Source: Erythroxylum novogranatense (taxonomy: Eukaryota > Streptophyta > Magnoliopsida > Malpighiales > Erythroxylaceae). Taken from it: DNA of 64,000 bases. This document shows positions 11,546 through 23,100 of this stretch, piece after piece. The notes beneath the pieces were generated by a model, which was not told the DNA's origin, searched no databases, and worked only from the letters and a program-made list of their open reading frames with translations. Position 1 is the stretch's first letter. Each line of letters starts with the position of its first letter. Both the position numbers and the translations under genes were made by a program. The stretch spans positions 22,902,309-22,966,308 of the forward strand of contig CM057228.1 of assembly GCA_029891385.1 (NCBI GenBank). Direction: 5' to 3'.

Positions 11546-13129
11546 TTATATAGAGGACTCTATCAAGCCTACTACTGATCGACAATACTCGAACTTGCCT
11601 TTTGGTAGAATCTTGGTTAACATGTCTGATCCATTTTCTTCAGTATGAATCTTCTCTAACTGTAATTGTTTCGTCTCCATCACTTCTCTTATCCAGTGAT
11701 ATCTCACATCAATGTGTTTTGATCGTGAGTGAAACGAGGCATTCTTACCAAGGTAAATAGCGCTCTGACTATCACAAAACAGCCGATACTGTTCTTGCTT
11801 GACACCAAGTTCATTAAAGAACTTCTTCATCCATAGCAACTCCTTACAGGATTCTGTTGCTGCAATAAACTCTGCTTCAGTTGTAGAAAGTGCAACACAC
11901 TTCTTTAACTTTGACTGTCATGCCACAGCTCCCCCTGCAAAAGTAATCAAGTAACCTGATGTAGACTTTCTCGAGTCAACATCTCTAGCCATATCCGCAT
12001 CTGTGTAACTAGCTAACACAAGTTCTGCTCTTCCAAAATATAAGCATATTTTGGATGACCCTCGAAGATACCTGAGAATCCACTTGATTGCAGCCCAATG
12101 TTCCTTTCTAGGATTAGAAAGGAAACGACTCACAACTCCAACTGCATAAGCAATATCTGGCCGTGTACAAACCATGGCATACATCAAACTTCCAACTACT
12201 GAAGCATATGGAACTCTGGACATTTCTTCTTTCTCTTCATCTGTAGAGGGGCACTCTTTAGAACTCAATTTAAAGTGATTAACAAGAGGACAACTAACCG
12301 CTTTAGCTTTGTCCAGTTTGAATCTCTGAAGTACTTTATCAATGTACTTCTCTTGTGATAACCATAATTTCTTGGCTCTTCTATCTCTAATAATCTGCAT
12401 GCCAAGAATCTGCTTTGCTGATCCCAAGTCTTTCATTGCGAAAGACTTATCCAGCTGCTTCTTCAGATTGTTGATTTTAGAAACATTCTTACCAACAATC
12501 AACATATCATTCGCATAGAGCAATAAAATAATGAAATCATCATCAAAGAATTTCTTCACAAATACACAGTGATTTGAAGTAGTCTTCTTGTAGCCTTGCT
12601 CCCCCATAACAGACTCGAACTTCTTATACCACTGTCTTGGTGCTTGTTTTAGACCCTATAGACTCTTCTTCAGTCTACAAACATAGTCTTCTTTCCCCTT
12701 TTTCATGAAACCCTCTGGTTGCTCCATATATATCTCTTCTTCCAAATCTCCATGTAGGAAGGCAGTTTTGACATCCATTTGTTCAACCTCCAAATTAAAA
12801 CTTGCGGCTAGCCCTAGCACTGTACGTATGGATGTCATTTTCTCCACCGGTGCAAATATCTCGTCAAAGTCAATACCTTTCTTTTGACTGAATCCTTTGA
12901 CCGCTAATCTTGCTTTGAATCGAGGATGGTTGTTGTGTTCTTCATGCTTGATCCTGAACACCCATTTATTCTTTAAAGCTCTTTTTCCCTCTGGCAACTT
13001 CACCAGCTCGAATGTTTTATTCTTATACAAGGATTTCATCTCGTCTTGCATGGATTCTTTCCATTTCTTCTTGTGTTCATCATTCATGGCTTCATCAAAG
13101 CTTTCTGGTTCTCCCCCGTCAGTCAGCAT
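11546..13129 (-). pseudogene. Copia A reverse transcriptase and RNase H (broken)
   Basis: From 13129 leftward: FDEAMNDEHKKKWKESMQDE and NKWVFRIKHEEHNNHPRFKA (start of the RVT_2-type domain), EQMDVKTAFLHGDLEEEIYM, then a stop just before GLKQAPRQWY. In the 12607-11918 frame the catalytic box reads YANDMLIVG instead of YVDDML, losing one of the two essential aspartates. The LGMQI, VGSLMYAMVCTRPDIAYAVG and STSGYLITFAGGAVAW blocks follow. RNase H continues in 11880-11546 with ALSTTEAEFIAA, a WMKKFF block and FCDSQSAIYLGKN. At least two stops and the D-to-N change rule out activity. Confidence 0.92.
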
Positions 13130-14708
13130 TACATACTGATCAACTGGATATCTAGTAGATGGTTGTCTATTTCTACTAGATCTTCGTATTTGGACAGGAG
13201 AATCTTCACGTGCTGGTGGTTGAATGTGAACACCATCATCATCCTCTGGTTCAACTTTATTGGGGGCATCTACATTATCAGCTTCTAGCTGATCATTCTG
13301 TACTTCATCTCCAACTTATCTCGGCACCATTTTTGGAGGATTCAATCAAAAGCTTGTTGAGTTATCATCAGAGCTTGGAACTTCCTTCTCCGCCTTGTTG
13401 ATATCTTCAATAGTTTGATCTTCAATAAACATAGCATCACGACTCCTGATAAGTCTTTTTTGCACCGGATCATAAAACCTATAGCCAAATTGATCTTGAC
13501 CATAGCCTATGAATATACACTGTCGTGTCTTAACATCAAGCTTTTGCCTTTCATTTTTAGGAATGTGGACAAATGCCTTGCAACCAAAGACCCACAAATG
13601 ATCATAGGAAACATACTTTCCTGACCACATCTTTTCTGGAACTTCATACTGGAGAGGAACACATGGTGAACGATTTAATGCATAAACAGCTGTAAGTAAA
13701 GCTTCACCCCAAAATACCTTAGGCAACTTTGAATGTGAAAGTAGACATCTGACTCTTTCCATCACAGCCCTGTTCATCCTCTCAGCTACGTCATTTAATT
13801 GCGGTGTTTTTGGTGGAGTCATTTGATGTCGAATACCATGCTCTTTACAGTAAGCATCAAATAATCCGATATACTCTCCGCCATTGTCTGTCCGAATGCA
13901 CTTTAGCTTCTTCCTAGTTTGTCTCTCAACTGAGGCGTGAAATTGTTTGAACATATCTAGCACTTGATCTTTAGTTTTCAGAGTATAAGCCCACGTTTTC
14001 TTGGAATGATTATCAATAAAAGTCACAAAGTACTGTGCATTACCTAGTGACTTTGGCAATGGTCCGCACAAATCTGAGTGAATCAGATCTAGAACATTTT
14101 TCATTCTGAAGGGAGGAGAACTCTGGAAAGAAACCCTGTTTTGTTTTCCTGCTAGACAATCTGCACATTTCTTCTGATGTATCTGATTTAGACCAGATAG
14201 CATATTCCTCTTTACAAGCTGACTCATCCCTTTCTCACCAATGTGGCCTAGTCTTTTATGCCACAAATCAACTGTAGTATCATTCTCCACTGTATTGATA
14301 ACATCACTAGAGAGCTTCGCCTGCATCATATACATTCTTGAGTGCTTCTGACCTCTGGTCACTACTATTGAGCCCTTAGTAAGCTTCCATTTTCCATTTC
14401 CAAATGTACTTCGGAAACCTTCATCATCTAGCCTGTTTACAGAAATCAAGTTCAAACGCATATTAGGAATGTACCTGACATCTTTCAGCAACAGTCTTGA
14501 ACCATTCGCTGTCTCTAAAGGAAAATCTCCTTTGCCAACAACATTTGACAGATTTCCATTTGCCATCTTAACAGCCATAATTCCCAGGTGTGTAAGATGA
14601 GAAAAATTGTATGTGAGATGTAACATGAACAATAGCTCCACTGTCAACTATCCAACTTGTTTCTTGCAACACCAGGCTAACTATCTCTGTATCAATAATA
14701 AGGTTAAA
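13130..14708 (-). pseudogene. Copia A protease and integrase (broken)
   Basis: Protease is recognised by SWIVDSGAIVHVTSH (aspartic DSG motif) near 14620-14670; a frameshift near 14580-14600 then moves to a 433-residue frame (14647-13346). That frame holds a pre-integrase zinc region (DLWHKRLGHIGEKGMSQL ... CADCLAGKQ) and the integrase core, with acidic residues in HSDLCGP, RTDNGGEY and DVAERMNR (D,D,E). The usual QQNGVAER is altered to QLNDVAER and FIDDHS to FIDNHS. The linker toward RT (13130-13345) has lost its frame. The solo LTR insertion at 14714 separates this part from gag. Confidence 0.92.
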
Positions 14709-17040
14709 TGCATTGTAACATCCCACCCCCTCCTGGAAGGGTAAAATAGTAAAATTGGCATAGGATGAGATTGGTAAGGAATAATTAGTACTGTTCGTGC
14801 ATAATAGGTGTATCAATCGTGTACATGGAATTACGGTAAATGCATTCATGATATTCCCGGTAATTGGGCCTAACGGTATTTTATTGTGATTAACGTGGTT
14901 ATGGGATTTGAAAAATTATTCTGAGTGCGCTGTTTAGCGTTTTCGATTTTTAGAGATTTTTAGGAATTTTTCTGGAATTTTCCGGAGACAATTTCCGGAC
15001 CGGCAAAATCTCCAATTGGCGAACCGGTAGTTTCTCGGTAGCAAAAATCGCTACCCAATGGCACAGTAATATGGGGTATATTATTTTGGGACTGAAAGTA
15101 GGGTCATTGGAGTTGAATGGAGTAAAATTTTGGACTGAATTATTAAATGACTACTTTGACTTTCCAAATACAAAGTAACCAATGGTATTTTGCCATTTAT
15201 AAAGTGACAATAAATGCTTCCTTCAATGCTTACGGATGGGTATGTCTTAAGGTCTTTAAAGATTGATTTTTTTAAGGCTTTGTTTTATAGCCATCCGAAG
15301 ATACAAACACACAAACTTCTCCTCCATTGAAAACCATCGATTTTTTTGCTTTCCTTTTCTCCATTTTCTCTATAGGTTTAAGCAAAGTTCTTTGAGCTCA
15401 TCAAAGCTAGATGATGAGTATTGTATATACTTGAGAAGGAAAAGGTGGTAGCCTGGTATAAAGGTTAGAAGGTAAAAGTTGGAAGTTGGAGCTTTGAAGG
15501 AGAATTGTGTTAGGTAAGTTTTCATTATAGTTTTGAGTTTAAATGATGTCTTTTATATGGATTAAATGTCATGATAGTGTGGGGTAGTTACTAAAAGGGT
15601 TTAAAGCATGTATTAGGTTGAGGTAAGCATTAAAGTGATGGTTATTATGATTTGATGAAAAGGGGATGAGGTTAGATGAAGATGCATTGAAGTTAATGAT
15701 GTGGTTTGATTTTTGAATTGAATAGGGATAATTAATTGAGTTTTTGAATTGAGGAATTTAATGCTGTAAATTTTCAGTATTAACCCTAGTATATGTGTGA
15801 CTGGAGTAATATTTTATTTGTATTTATTTTGATGTCTAGTGATGTGAAAAGGAATTAGAAGTGGGTGAACTAAGGTTAACCTTAAATCTGGAAAGTTGGA
15901 ATTATAATTGATGTTACTGTTTTATTCATAACTTATTGTGTAGAAATGTAAATGAGGTAAGGTTAGTGGCCACTGAAACTTTGGGATGTTGGCTTTAATT
16001 TAGTGTGAAATAGGTGTTGTTGAATTTCAATGATAGAAGGGTGAAATTTTGCATGGAAAGTTACTGTTCCATTGCCTGTGAACAGTAACCGCAACCATGA
16101 CATCTGAGTTTTGTTGATTTTTATGAATTAATTGAGATGGAATTAGGGAGAATGGTCTTCATGGAAGTTGTAGCATATTTGATTATCTTTCCATTGCTAC
16201 TGATCTTGCTATTTTTGGAATTATATATTGGGAGATATGAATTGATTACTAATGACTGGTTTTGAGCATTTTGGATGAAACCTAGTTTAAGTGTGATTTT
16301 GTGAGTTTACGGATTGGAGGCAATTTTAACATTTTAAGTGGACTGAACTAGTGTTAGTGAACTTCTGAAAAGTTGTAGAGGAAGAGATTACCTTGAAAAT
16401 GACATATGGTTTGTGATTTTTAGAAGTCAGAATTGGGAGTTATGATTTTTCAAAAGTGAACCCTACATTAGGTTATGAGTGGCTGATCATAACAGAAACT
16501 TCCATAACAATTTTGAAATTGTTAGAGATCGAATTGGGTGTTGAGTGCTTCATGAAAAATGAATTTTATGATGTTATCTTTACAAGGATATAAAGTTCTG
16601 ATTTTATTGACTTATATACTGGAAGTTATGCTTCTTGTAAGATTACTGCCCAAAGTGAAGGATTTCAGGGACAGTAACATTAGATGAATTAATTGACTTG
16701 GTTTGCAATAGAATTTGATTTTGGGTTGTTCATGAAAGTTGTAGAGGACATTGTGAACTTATTGACCATATTTTTGTGGTAATTTATTTCTGAAGAATTA
16801 GTGAGTTATGAAATTGTCAATGTACTGCCCTGTGTTGAGGGAAATTGTAAAGGCAGAAGGTTTGATGGATTATTTGACACCCTTAGGGTTGGAATTGATT
16901 TTTATGGTCTTCTTGAGAATTGTAGAGCTTTTCATAAGCTTTCCAATGAGGTATAGTGGGCATTTTTCTGATTTGTGTGCTAAAAGTTAGAGTAGTTGGA
17001 AATTAGGAATTGAAATCTGGAAAAAAAAGAAAAGGGCAAG

Positions 17041-17182
17041 CGGGGAACTCGCCGTCTCATGAGGCGACTTCTCTTCTGCGAGGCGAGATATTGGCCTCGT
17101 CGGGAGGCGACGGATCGCCCTCATGACGAAGAAGGGTGATTCAGCCTCGAGGGCGGCGTCTCGCCTCATGAGGCGAGCTCCT
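17041..17182. repeat. CpG palindrome island in the family X solo LTR
   Basis: A G+C-rich patch built of GAGGCGA / TCGCCTC words in both orientations. It includes an 18-bp perfect palindrome CTCGCCTCATGAGGCGAG at 17160-17177 and a near copy, CCGTCTCATGAGGCGAC, at about 17051-17067. It ends at a short (TA)n run. The other family X LTRs have a TCGCGACG-based patch in a comparable place, upstream of the TAGTTGG block. Confidence 0.85.
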
Positions 17183-17803
17183 CGGATATATATATATATA
17201 TTATTGTTTTGCTTTTATTTGGTATTAAATTGATCCGATTGTTCTGTTGTCAATTTCTTTCCCGTCCGACGTCCGATTGACCTGATTCCAGAGGCATCGG
17301 ATTCATTGAATATTTAATTTCATTTTCTGAGAAAACGGAATTTTAGACGGAATTTGACGTAGCCCTATCGATTTTAACTTGTAAACACTGTTTTATTTAA
17401 TTGGGGACCTATAGAGGTCCGAATTGCGCACCGTCAGCGCCTATGGATTTCTAATTTTTGATAGAATTTTATTATGGGAAAATATTGAATTAGGACCGGG
17501 AATTCATGAACATGCATATTTCATCAACATGAGCACAAATTTCATATTTAGTGACTCGTACTTTTTCTGATTCATATAGAGGTCCAATTGGAGCGTCGAT
17601 TGACCGACGTCACAGAGGTTTTCCGGCATTAGCTCGGAAGTAATAGGTGAGTAACCTAGTTGGTTTCTCAAATTTCTGGTTGTTTACATGCTTAACGTGA
17701 ATTACGTGTAAAAGTGAATTAAATGATCACTGCATGACTACTGGCATGTATGGGATTGTATTGTATGATTTTCTCGCATCAATGATACCGATATTGATAG
17801 ATC

Positions 17804-17892
17804 GGGCTTTATAGCCACCGTCTTGATCAACATCGCTATCTCGGGCTTTATAGCCATATCATTGATTCATCGATACCTCGGGCTTTATAGCC
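17804..17892. repeat. Three serial GGCTTTATAGCC mini-hairpins (family X solo LTR)
   Basis: GGCTTTATAGCC, a stem-loop with a 4-bp stem, recurs at 17805-17816, 17844-17855 and 17881-17892, each preceded by TCGG. The equivalent place in the LTR at 61726-64000 has five comparable hairpins with different stem letters, and LTR 1 has a single GGGCTTTTATAGCC on its minus strand (about 1858-1872). Confidence 0.75.
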
Positions 17893-18746
17893 AAACACCG
17901 TACATTTATCGATATCGCATCGCATGCATAATTGCATGATCGATAATGGACGTGCCCTAAGTTGCTATTTTTACCGATAAGAGCTTGAGCTCTCATATTG
18001 TCATCGACCGCCACGAGCCCGAGGGGAGAAATCCCTGACGCGTCCCCACTGAACACTGACTGAGCACTTGGGCACAATACTGAATAACTGGAAAGAGTCA
18101 CATATGCATTGCATTTGCACAAATGACTGTTCTGTGACATGTACTGCTTTTGTAATGGCATGAATTACTGTGAATGTTTTACTGTTACTGGATATGATTA
18201 TTGACTGCTTATCGGTAATCGATGATTAATGTATTATCTCAGACGCCATAGGCGTAATGCATGATTTGAGTGAACCATCGATGATGGTTTTCACCGAGTT
18301 CGCAAAACTCACCCAAAATTTGCATTTATTTTTCAGGTCTGAAGAATACCCGGCTGACACGGAGTATGTCTCTGTAGACGAGTAAAGGTTAGAGGTCGGG
18401 ATCGGTTAGGTATCGCATTAGTGTTTTAGTAAATTGTATTCGCAATCACCGTATAACAAGGCATTGTATTTTTTGAGCCATTGTGGTAGTAATATTTTTC
18501 GTGCATTGATCGATTGTAATTATTCTTGGATGACCGTAATAATCAAACTGGTTTTTATTGAACACGGATTTTATTTACTTATCGTGTTAAATGCGTGTGA
18601 ACGCGAGTTAATGGCTCCAAAAGAAAAAAAAGTGTGTACTGAATTTTAAATCGACTGATGTAGTACGCCACTCTCGTGGGACACGGACTCGGATATCACC
18701 AACGATATCGGGTTCGGGTCTTACGGGTGTGGGGTGTTACATGCAT

Positions 18747-19553
18747 CAACAATGTTACCTTGTTCATCATCACTGCTTTCTTCTTTCTTCACATCTTTGC
18801 CTTTTTCTTTCTTCAACTTTCAACAAAATTTCATGATGTGGCCCTTCTTTTTGTAGTAATGACATTTCACATTTGCATATTTGTTTGACTTTCCTCTGCT
18901 CTTGTCTCTGGACTTTGAACCTCTAGATTGACTCCTTCCTCTATTTTCTGTAAGCAGAACATCTGAATGTGATGAAGAGGCTGCAGACTATGATTTACGT
19001 CTCATCTCTTCATTTAGTATACTACTTTTAACAGACTCCATATTTAAACGCCATTGGGTGCAATATTTATCAAAGACACCTTCAAAGTCTCTCAAGACTC
19101 TGGTAATGAAGCTAGCACCATTAAAGCAATCACCTCGTCATCAAACTTGATGCCCATCTTTGATAACTGATCAGCCATTCATTCCATATTGTTTAAATGA
19201 TCAGCTACAGAAGTACCTTCTTGGTATTTTACTTGCATCAATTTTGTCAGATAAAATAATTTGTTGTTACCGATCTTTGAAGCATACAATTGCTCCAGCT
19301 TATTCCACAACGTTCTTGCACGAGTCTCGTTACAAATGTGATTGTACACATTATCATCGACAAACTGTCGAATATAACCACATACTCGTTCATGCTCAAA
19401 CTCCCATTCTTCGTTGGACATCTCCTCCGGTTTAGTTATTGAAAATACTGATAAATGCATATTTGTAATCATCAAGAGATCCTTCATCTTGGGTCGCCAT
19501 ATATGGTAGTTAATACCGTTTAAATTGATCATTTTGCTCATCTTCACTTTCAT
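18747..19553 (-). pseudogene. Copia A gag remnant
   Basis: The start at 19553 gives MKVKMSKMINLNGINYHIWR, the typical copia capsid opening, then LWNKLEQLYASKIGNNKLFY and LMQVKYQEGTSVADHLN, typical of the UBN2-type gag domain, over 124 residues. After a frameshift near 19180 the rest can be followed to a CCHC zinc knuckle in which the second cysteine is replaced (CHYYKKKGHIMKFC). It then enters the protease region on the other side of the solo LTR. It would have formed the virus-like particle shell and bound RNA; it is broken by frameshifts and stops. Confidence 0.88.
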
Positions 19554-19968
19554 TTGCCAAATTAAGCCAAATTTGATAAAACCGACCTCAAATATGGAAC
19601 CAGAACGTCAAAATTTGGCAGAAAATATATCTTCTAAATTTTCACCACGGGATCGGAATAGTGTCGTCGGACCTCACCAGAATAGTATTGTGAAACCCAA
19701 TAAATAGTAACTCGTTGGATCCCACTAGAATAGTACTGCGAGACCCGATAAATAGTAACTCAAATAGTATCACAGGACCTAGTTATTATTGTCCACAGGG
19801 CGTCACCTTTGCAAATTAATTAAAACAACGTAAACTATTATTTAGTACTATTCATCACCTTTGTAATTTTACATCAACTTTTTGAACGGATCACGCCAAA
19901 AAATTCGTTGTAATTTTCTCTTCCCGATGAAGTGCTTCTTTTCAAAAAATGCCTCCGATAAAAACACA

Positions 19969-19980
19969 GCTCTGATACCA
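19969..19980 (-). promoter_or_regulatory. Copia A primer-binding site
   Basis: Plus strand GCTCTGATACCA, that is TGGTATCAGAGC on the element strand: a full 12-base match to the usual tRNA-iMet primer site. It lies two bases inside the 5' LTR. Confidence 0.93.
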
Positions 19981-19982
19981 CT

Positions 19983-20483
19983 TGCTGGGCGCAGCGGGTG
20001 TATTTTGTGAAAAGGAAAAATAAAATGAGCAAAATGGACATATGATTTTTAACATGGTTCACCCTTAACTTTGGGCTACGTCCACAGACAAAACTCAGAA
20101 TAATTCTTCCACTATTACAAATGATGGGTATACAGAGATAAATCAAAATAGTGACTCACAAGGTGTTTCCCAACCTAAAAATACTAACCTCACTATTTTG
20201 TCACTCACCAACCCTTTAGGAATAAATTTCTCAACTTCAGAGCATTTGATTTACTCTGGATTTCTCTCTGAATTTTTCTGCATTTTTCAGTTCTTCATCT
20301 CCTGCCTATTTATAGACAGGAGGTATGGGATAGTTGGCGAACTTCTCTTCAATGTTGGTAGGCGTCAATTGTTCAACAAATGCTGCATTTATTCTTTTCA
20401 ACAAATGCAGCATGTTGTGGCACCGAAAGTAGCCGCAATATTAGAATGGAGTCCCTTCATATGAGATGGGCCCATCTCTAATA
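19983..20483 (-). repeat. Copia A 5' LTR
   Basis: 501 bp, starting TGCTGGGCGCAGCGGGTG and ending CATCTCTAATA on the plus strand. The terminal CA has decayed to TA and the opening TGTT to TGCT relative to the 3' LTR. A primer site lies just inside it and the ATATT target repeat just outside. Confidence 0.92.
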
Positions 20484-20520
20484 ATATTTTCATATTTAAT
20501 CAATATGAGATACTCTAACA

Positions 20521-20622
20521 AGATTAAATTAAAGGTGAACTCTTAGCAAAATCGCAAAGATTGTATTCCACTCCTTGAAAAGATTAAAAAGGTGAACTCT
20601 TAGCAAAATCGCAATCTGTCTT
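20521..20622 (+). pseudogene. LINE remnant with a ~57-bp tandem duplication
   Basis: It continues the LINE RT after LEKI as KKVNS, a stop, then QNRNLSL, the region that normally reads SWxNRxLSxAGR. The unit AGATTGTATTCCACTCCTTG...AAAATCGCAA occurs in full at about 20557-20613. Its 3' half occurs just before (20521-20557), and its 5' half lies at 10575-10602 on the far side of the TRIM. The TRIM therefore inserted into the first copy of an existing tandem duplication. Confidence 0.75.
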
Positions 20623-22155
20623 TATGGATGGTAAGTCTGAAATAGGGAAAGGCTTCAGCAGAATATGAACTTCAAGTCAGCTCCAAGTTGCTAGCTTCAA
20701 TTTCGAAAAACAGAACTCGATGTGAGCAGATTCCTTGAGGTTGAGAGCTTCAGCTGGACAAGCTAACTTCAATGACTCCTTCCAAATACTCGTAATGAAG
20801 CTAGAAGATGGATCAGAATTTTCAGCAACAATTTCTAAATTTCAGCACACCGATTTGAACTTCACAAGCTCCAACAAATCGAAATTGCATTTTGAATCTG
20901 CACAATTTCAACAAATGCTACTTTATGCTAAATGGGATTTTACTTCAAGAAATGAAAGTTTTGTTGATGTACATCATTTGTAACCTTTAAGCTTGATATA
21001 TTCTATATAATGGTCACTCAATAGCAGAATATGACTAACTCTCCAATATTTGCAAGAAATCGTAATCAATGTTTGGTAAACCGTAAACTATAAAGCTTAT
21101 GAAGAATGGAAATTTTGCACTTTCAAATATGCTTCTTTTCCACTCCTAAAAGCTCTTTTTCATACCACACACTTGCAGCAACTCTCATTCAATGGTAATA
21201 ACAAGATGGGAAAGTGAAATCAGATGAAAAGGAAAAGATGAGAAATTTCAGAAAATTTGCAGCTATGTTTTATCGTTTCATTGGTCCGGAAAAAACTATG
21301 GTTTGAGCTTCTTCAACTTAGCTCCTCACACAACTCAACATGCTCACATATGTAATAACACTAAATCAACAGTAAGAACAAGGAAAAATTGCAAAAACTG
21401 ATGAAGAGAAGAAAATGAGATTTTTCACAAAATGTTACTGCTCCTGTTCATTCATACGAAAGAGAAGGTTTTTGAGCTTTTTTAATTGCTCTTCACACCT
21501 TTCTTGCATGTTTTTCATCAATGGTCCAGAATGAAAAGAGAAAAACACCTAATGAGTAGGATTTTGACAAGTTTCATCCTCTCATTGGTTCAGCTGGAAC
21601 AAAAGTAAAGTTGTTGGTTCATATACCAACAATAACTGACATTGTAATCTCCTACTGACATAAAGCTGCAGACATTAAAAGATAAAGAGATGCTTAAAAA
21701 ACTAAAAAACTATGGGAACAAAAAATGATGCTCGACTTCATTTCTTCAATGCCTATGTTTGCTTTGACTTTAAAATTCTCCAACTATGTTGACTTGTAAA
21801 CTTCAATTACTTCAGTTTTTTTACTGCAGAAATTTGCTAATGACTCTGCTTCAAGTTTTGCTGCACTTGTTGCTCATCTTCGGATTCTTCATTCTTCAAT
21901 CTTTCTTTGCATGTAGCTTCATCCCTCTCACTTTTCTTGCTTAGCTCTTCATTCTTTCTCTGGTTTTCAAGCATTTTGATTTTGGTTTTTGGATCCAAGC
22001 AATTCTGAATTGCCCTTAAAACCATCATCTCTAGCTTCCTCTTCAATGCTGGAATTTTGCTCTTCATTTTGCTTCTCCTCTTTACTTTCACTGAACTTGC
22101 AAAGTCTTCCACAAACTTTAACATAGCTGGCTGCATTAAACAACATAGATCAACA
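20623..22155 (-). repeat. Copia B 3' LTR
   Basis: On the element strand it opens TGTTGATCTATG directly after the purine-rich AAAGGAGGAGC and ends CCATCCATA. It can be aligned to 27098-28637 throughout. Many of the differences lie at CAG/CTG/CCG (see findings). Its beginning on the element strand is translated as the C-terminal tail of pol. Confidence 0.92.
21837..22155 (-). CDS. C-terminal pol extension encoded inside the copia B LTR
   Basis: The RNase H frame (from 22793) has no stop at its usual end (MVGVLAAQNKGGAVD). It runs through the purine tract into the LTR for about 105 residues: a basic stretch VKVKRRSKMKSK with ALKRKLE, then K/E-rich IKMLENQRKNEELSKKSERD likely to form a helix or coiled coil, and a Q-rich end. 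The 5' LTR carries the same reading frame from its own ATG (99 residues, 28621-28322) with only two visible substitutions (A/V and N/K). Whether it is translated is unknown. Ordinary copia pol ends at or near the purine tract. Confidence 0.6.
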
Positions 22156-23100
22156 GCTCCTCCTTTGTTTTGTGCAGCCAACACTCCTACCATCTTCTTT
22201 AAGGACTCAAATCTCCATTTTGGTAATGCCTTAGTGAATAAATCAGCAAGCTGAAAGTTGGATCTACAAAATGCCATTTTAATTTCCCTTTCTTCAATCA
22301 ATTCTCTAACATAATGGTACTTCACCTTCATGTGCTTGGTTCTTACATGATCAGATGGGTTTTCAGCCATAGAAATGGCAGCACTTGAATCACAATAAAT
22401 AGTTACACAATTCTCCTTCAACTCATCCAAATCCTTCAAGATTTTCTTCAACCATTGAGCTTGTTTTGCAGCCATATTGACAGCCACATATTCAGCTTCA
22501 GCTGATGATTGTGCTACACTCCTTTGCTTCTTTGAACACCAAGAGAAAACTCCCGAACCCAAGCTACAACAATAACCACTCCTACTTTTGCATTCACTAC
22601 TTCCAGCATAACTAGCATCACTAAACACATACAATTCAACATTTTCTCTTCTTCCAAACCAAATTCCATGATCAATAGTGTGCTTAACATACCTTAGTAT
22701 CCTTCTAGCATACAAAGCATGTTGTCTAGATGGGTTTTGATTGAAACCAGCCATTATATTCACAAAGACATGCAATGTCGGGTCTTGAAGCACATAAATA
22801 CATTAAAGAGCCAATCATGCTTCTATAATAAGACACATCAAATTGCTCACCTAACCTTGTGGTTTCCAACTTCAATGATGCTCCATGGGGTTGACATGCC
22901 ACCGCTATCTTTCAAGTTAAATTTTTCAATCAACTCTTCAAAGATATTTCCTTTGATGAATGAAAATCCCTTCTTTCCTTTGATCAATCTCCAATCCTAG
23001 GAAGTAACTCATCTCCCCTAGGTCTGTCATTTCAAATTCAGACCTCATTAACTCCTTGAAATCCTCCACAAGCTCCTCCTTAGTTCCAATTATGAGCAAA
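21837..23100 (-). pseudogene. Copia B RT C-terminus and RNase H
   Basis: After a frameshift at the catalytic box (YVDDLLIIGT readable at about 23050-23095) and another near 22790, the frame from 22793 reads MAGFNQNPSRQHALYARRILRYVKHT. The RNase H signatures follow: FSDASYAGSSECKSRSGY, SSAEAEYVAV, IYCDSSAAISMAENP, HVRTKHMKVKYHYVRELI and ADLFTKALPKWRFE. The D-E-D residues of RNase H are present. The MIGSLMYLCASRPDIA block can be read in a shifted frame just upstream. RNase H removes template RNA during reverse transcription. Confidence 0.92.

Larger units (their letters stand above)
14714..18741 (+). mobile_element. Family X solo LTR (4,028 bp) nested in copia A
   Basis: It starts TGTAACATCCCACCCC and ends GGTGTGGGGTGTTACA, near-perfect inverted ends. 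A perfect 5-bp target repeat TGCAT flanks it (14709-14713, 18742-18746), and no internal domain or second LTR is present, so it is a solo LTR left by LTR-LTR recombination. Landmarks: diverged repeats around GTTGTAGAG between 15480 and 16950, a CpG palindrome island at 17041-17180, GGGACCTATAGAGGTCC at about 17403, GAGTAACCTAGTTGGTTTCTC at about 17648, three GGCTTTATAGCC hairpins at 17805-17892, and the conserved AACCATCGATGATGGTT block at about 18273. It has no coding capacity. Confidence 0.93.
11029..20483 (-). mobile_element. Copia A: complete Tork-like Ty1/copia element with a nested solo LTR
   Basis: Two 501-bp LTRs (11029-11529, 19983-20483), a perfect 5-bp target repeat ATATT (11024-11028 and 20484-20488), a primer site, a purine tract and gag-pol remnants in minus orientation. 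Domain order (protease, integrase, RT, RNase H) defines Ty1/copia. The VDSGA-VTSH protease style and YxxDML reverse-transcriptase context resemble the Tork/TNT1 group, which is my inference. It landed inside the TRIM right LTR and was later hit by a family X element, now a solo LTR (14714-18741). Several stops and frameshifts make it inactive. Confidence 0.93.
10603..20520 (-). mobile_element. TRIM (miniature LTR retrotransposon), split by copia A
   Basis: Left LTR 10603-10754, short internal part 10755-10897, right LTR 10898-11028 resuming at 20489-20520 after copia A. A 5-bp duplication AGATT flanks it at 10598-10602 and 20521-20525. The minus-strand LTR opens TGTTAGAGTATC. The complement of a primer site, GCTCTGATACCA, sits at 10886-10897 directly against the right LTR, and a CTCCCC (complement of a purine tract) follows the left LTR. 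There is no coding capacity; without copia A the element is about 0.46 kb, in the usual TRIM range. Confidence 0.88.
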
